Source: a virus
Length of the DNA stretch: 23,459 bases
Reading direction: 5' to 3' (one strand)
Virus record (IMG/VR): IMGVR_UViG_3300028653_000057
Span: 1 to 23,459 of that record
How positions within the stretch are numbered: position 1 is the first letter of the stretch; every line of letters begins with the position of its first letter. The notes beneath the pieces were generated by a model that worked only from the letters and a program-made list of their open reading frames with translations, did no database searches and was not told the DNA's origin. Below, in pieces: positions 23,221 to 23,459 of the stretch. The position numbers were made by a program, and so were the translations under genes.

Positions 23221-23459
23221 TTATTTTTCCTTCGTGGTGCGAGGATGTAACTGTGCCGAAAAAATCAATGTTTTAAGATAACCAATTGTCTTAACGTGAA
23301 ATTTTTGAAACCTGAAGCACTTATTGCATTCGTGTATTTGTTTCAACCCCATATCGCTATCAGAAAACCCAATCAGCGTACCAACCCATGAACCAATTTC
23401 TTCCCCGCAATTATAGCACCTCGAAACGAGGGCATTATATTTTCCCCGAAGCCTTGTGC
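23221..23459 (-). CDS. Partial zinc-ribbon protein entering from the right edge
   Basis: The minus frame is open from the window edge to a TAA at 23221-23223 and its start lies outside. The visible 79 residues include RCYNCGEEIGSW and, about 30 residues on, HECNKCFRFQKFH: two CxxC pairs, a typical zinc ribbon. The end is basic (HPRTTKEK). The start of the next gene's ribosome site follows within 15 bases. Role unknown. Confidence 0.65.
   Translation of the reverse strand, partial: TRLRGKYNALVSRCYNCGEEIGSWVGTLIGFSDSDMGLKQIHECNKCFRFQKFHVKTIGYLKTLIFSAQLHPRTTKEK

Overview
The window is part of the genome of a contractile-tailed (myovirus-type) bacteriophage, probably a large one. The evidence is a late gene cluster whose members are recognisable by family and by order: prohead core, decoration protein, HK97-type major capsid protein, neck proteins, tail sheath, tail tube, a tail assembly chaperone pair, tape measure and baseplate hub. 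Every gene I accept lies on the minus strand, so transcription runs from right (23459) to left (1). Genes are tightly packed, with many TAA/ATG junctions, ATGA overlaps and strong GAGG or AAGGAG ribosome sites. The largest gap is about 180 bases (22042-22225), so no gene-free stretch exceeds 300 bases. I found no tRNA, rRNA, CRISPR array, integrase or transposase.

Right part (about 20720-23459): a run of small early or accessory genes. They include several small zinc-ribbon-like proteins, a two-helix membrane protein, a very basic 62-residue protein and a 47-residue protein that matches only the C-terminal part of the co-chaperonin GroES. An AT-rich gap at 22042-22225 carries a good sigma70-like promoter and three copies of ATAAGTTA.

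Capsid block (16677-20641): a possible promoter, a long prohead core/scaffold-like protein, a decoration-like protein and the major capsid protein, closed by a strong intrinsic terminator (16677-16721).

Neck block (12936-16663): a 15-codon leader ORF coupled to a GTG-started gene, a small virion protein, a holin-like membrane protein and two larger neck/adaptor-type proteins. A small Gly/Ser-rich protein ends the block.

Secreted cassette (9154-12916): three consecutive genes whose products each begin with a bacterial signal peptide. The last is a right-handed beta-helix protein with two Ig-like domains. Two of the three lack a Shine-Dalgarno site and the DNA is AT-richer. They look like foreign, possibly Bacteroidota-type, genes inserted between neck and sheath genes.

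Tail block (1-9145): a holin-like membrane protein, sheath, a small C2H2 zinc-finger protein between sheath and tube, tube, two overlapping chaperone-type ORFs, tape measure, a tail/baseplate protein and a hub protein that runs off the left edge. Terminase, portal, prohead protease and lysin genes are not seen and must lie outside the window or be unrecognisable. All functional names rest on reading sequence by eye and on gene order; no database search was run.
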